Source: Cynocephalus volans (lineage: Eukaryota; Chordata; Mammalia; Dermoptera; Cynocephalidae). Taken from it: 64,000 bases of DNA. Positions 62,487-64,000 of the stretch are shown piece after piece. Where the stretch lies: the NCBI RefSeq assembly GCF_027409185.1, contig NC_084461.1, positions 190,484,501 through 190,548,500 of the forward strand, in the 5' to 3' direction. Position 1 is the first letter of the stretch. Every line of letters starts with the position of its first letter. The position numbers and the translations under genes were made by a program. Below the pieces are notes generated by a model that did not search any database, was not told where the DNA came from, and worked only from the letters and a program-made list of their open reading frames with translations.

Positions 62487-62769
62487 CTGGTCTAGAGTCA
62501 GTTAAACAGAGACATTATAATACCTTCAAAGCCATCTTACCTACTTAACACCATTTTTAATCAGCCCCCAAAAGAGAAGCTGAAGACGTGATCTGGACAC
62601 ACCCCCTCCTCCCCAACCCTATGGCTAGACCCGGATGATGCAGGTTTTCAAGGCAGATGTTGGGTGGGAAGAATAGCGGTCTCCCACCAGGAAGCCAACC
62701 CAGGAGCAGAAAACTAGCACTGGTATTCCCAAAGGCCCTTCAGTCTTGTGGGAACTGCTTGGCAAGGCT

Positions 62770-63275
62770 GTGTGGTGCTCTGGTTACGAGTACAGGGCTC
62801 TGGAACCATGCTGCCTGGGCTGAAATTCTGGTTCCCCCTTTGGACGAGTCACTTAACTTCTCTGTGTCCCAGTTTCCTCCTCCATAAAGTGAGGCAGAGG
62901 TTGGCAAACTCTTTCTATAGGGGCCCAAATCTTTTCCCCTCTTTGGGCCACTCGACTCTGCTAATGTAGCATGAGAGTGATCACCCACGATACATAATGA
63001 ATGGGTGTGGCTGTGTTCCAATAAAATGGTATTTATGACACTGAAATTTGAATTTCATGTGATTGTCATGTGTCATCAAGTAAGTAGTGTTCTTTTCTTT
63101 CCAACCACTTAAAAATATAAAAGCCATTTTTAGCTCCTGGGCTGTATAAAAGCCAGCAGTAAACTGGATTTGATCTGCGGGCTGCAGTGCTGATCCCTGA
63201 GATGTGGAATTAAATGAGTTAATCCATGTGCTCAGAAGAGTGCCTGGTATATAGTTAGCACTCAGTAAAATCAGC
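62770..63275 (+). repeat. MIR split by a hAT-like relic
   Basis: A MIR 5' part (62770-62887) is followed by a hAT-like element starting GGTTGGCAAACTCTTTC (about 62890-63197). The MIR 3' tail then follows (TTAAATGAGTTAATCC, GCACTCAGTAAAA). Confidence 0.6.
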
Positions 63276-64000
63276 TTGAATTACTTTTTCTTCCAGAGGG
63301 GAAAACTGAGCTCTCTGTACCTGCTGTCTTAGCCCCCTCAGCCCTCCAAGGATCAGCCCTAAATGCCCAACATTTTTTGACTAGAAAACACCATTGTGAG
63401 ATCTGTTCTAAGGAGATTTTTTCCAGATTTTCCTCTTTCCTAAAAGGAGTCTCCTTGAACCATTGGGCCCTGGTGGTCTGATGCCCAACCTGTCGCTGGT
63501 CCACTGAGGCCACACTCAGGCCAGCCTGGCCTAAGGGCATTGGGCATTGAGTGGCTCAGCAGGTCCTGTTCCTACACTTTCCCAAACAACCCCATGTCAG
63601 ACCTCTACCCAAGGCCACTGCCACCATCTCACCTGGACGGCTGTGCCAGCCTCCTCCCTGCTACCTGCCTCTGCCCCTACAGTCAGTTCTACCGCAGCAG
63701 CTGGTGGGATCTCATAAAAATTAGATCACGTCCTTCCCATGCTCTGAATCCTCCTATGGCTCCCATCTTACCCCTAGTAACAGCCCAAGTCTGCAAGTGG
63801 TTCACTCAGCCCCACATGATCTGGCTCCTGTTCTCTCTCCTTTCTTATCTCCCCCACTTCTTTGCCTTGCTCACTATTCCATCCACTTTGTTTATGAAAT
63901 ACACCATTCTGCTCCTGACCCAGGGCCTTTGCACCTACTATTCCCTCTGCCTAGACTGCTCTTCCCACAGATCTTCACAAGGCATTCAGATCTCAATCAA

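Larger units (their letters stand above)
55073..64000 (-). other. SLC8B1: SLC8B1 5' intron, no further exon found
   Basis: The exon ending at 55072 begins with an acceptor, so at least one upstream exon exists. I could not find an exon encoding the targeting peptide in these 8.9 kb. The region is full of SINEs, an L1 with nested insertions, MLT1, hAT and MIR relics. About 60150-61570 and 63280-64000 show nothing I can name beyond small MIR pieces. Confidence 0.65.

Noticed and set aside
55073-64000. Search for the SLC8B1 start-codon exon
   Set aside because: No minus-strand segment with a signal-peptide-like start ending in a matching donor was seen by eye. It may still be hidden, as a short exon is easily missed.

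Overview
This is nuclear DNA from a placental mammal. It has spliced genes with short exons and GT-AG introns, L1, MIR, MLT1 and hAT relics, and about 20 copies of a tRNA-Ile-derived SINE that occurs as monomers and dimers. No Alu was seen. That SINE profile fits the CYN SINEs of colugos (Dermoptera), so Galeopterus or a close relative is my best guess. The genus is an inference; 'placental mammal' is secure.

Two protein genes face each other tail to tail. From about 5.7 to 37.8 kb on the + strand is TPCN1, the endolysosomal two-pore cation channel TPC1. Twenty-six coding exons can be placed to the base. They join in frame into 780 complete codons plus one split codon at the 5' edge, and end at a TAG at 35245-35247. 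The long 3' UTR ends at a polyadenylation signal at 37772. The exon with the start codon, coding about 37 residues, lies upstream of the window.

From about 55.1 down to 38.4 kb on the - strand is SLC8B1 (NCLX, also called SLC24A6), the mitochondrial Na+/Ca2+(Li+) exchanger. Fourteen coding exons give 532 residues, matching human residues 53-584. The signal or targeting-peptide exon was not found and probably lies beyond 64 kb. Two SLC8B1 introns have minor-spliceosome (U12-type) donors, GTATCCTTT. One of them ends in AT instead of AG or AC.

The rest is intron and a short gap of about 0.6 kb between the two polyadenylation sites. It is filled with L1 fragments at 3.2-4.4, 9.6-10.6 and 56.9-58.4 kb, MIR and DNA-transposon relics, and MLT1 and other solo LTRs. 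It also holds a 7SL RNA retropseudogene with a clear target-site duplication and a half-kilobase TG-rich tract. One site shows three nested insertions, a SINE inside an LTR inside an L1, with target duplications for the two inner insertions. I found no wholly new gene system. The most unusual signals are the SLC8B1 minor introns and the retroposon structures.
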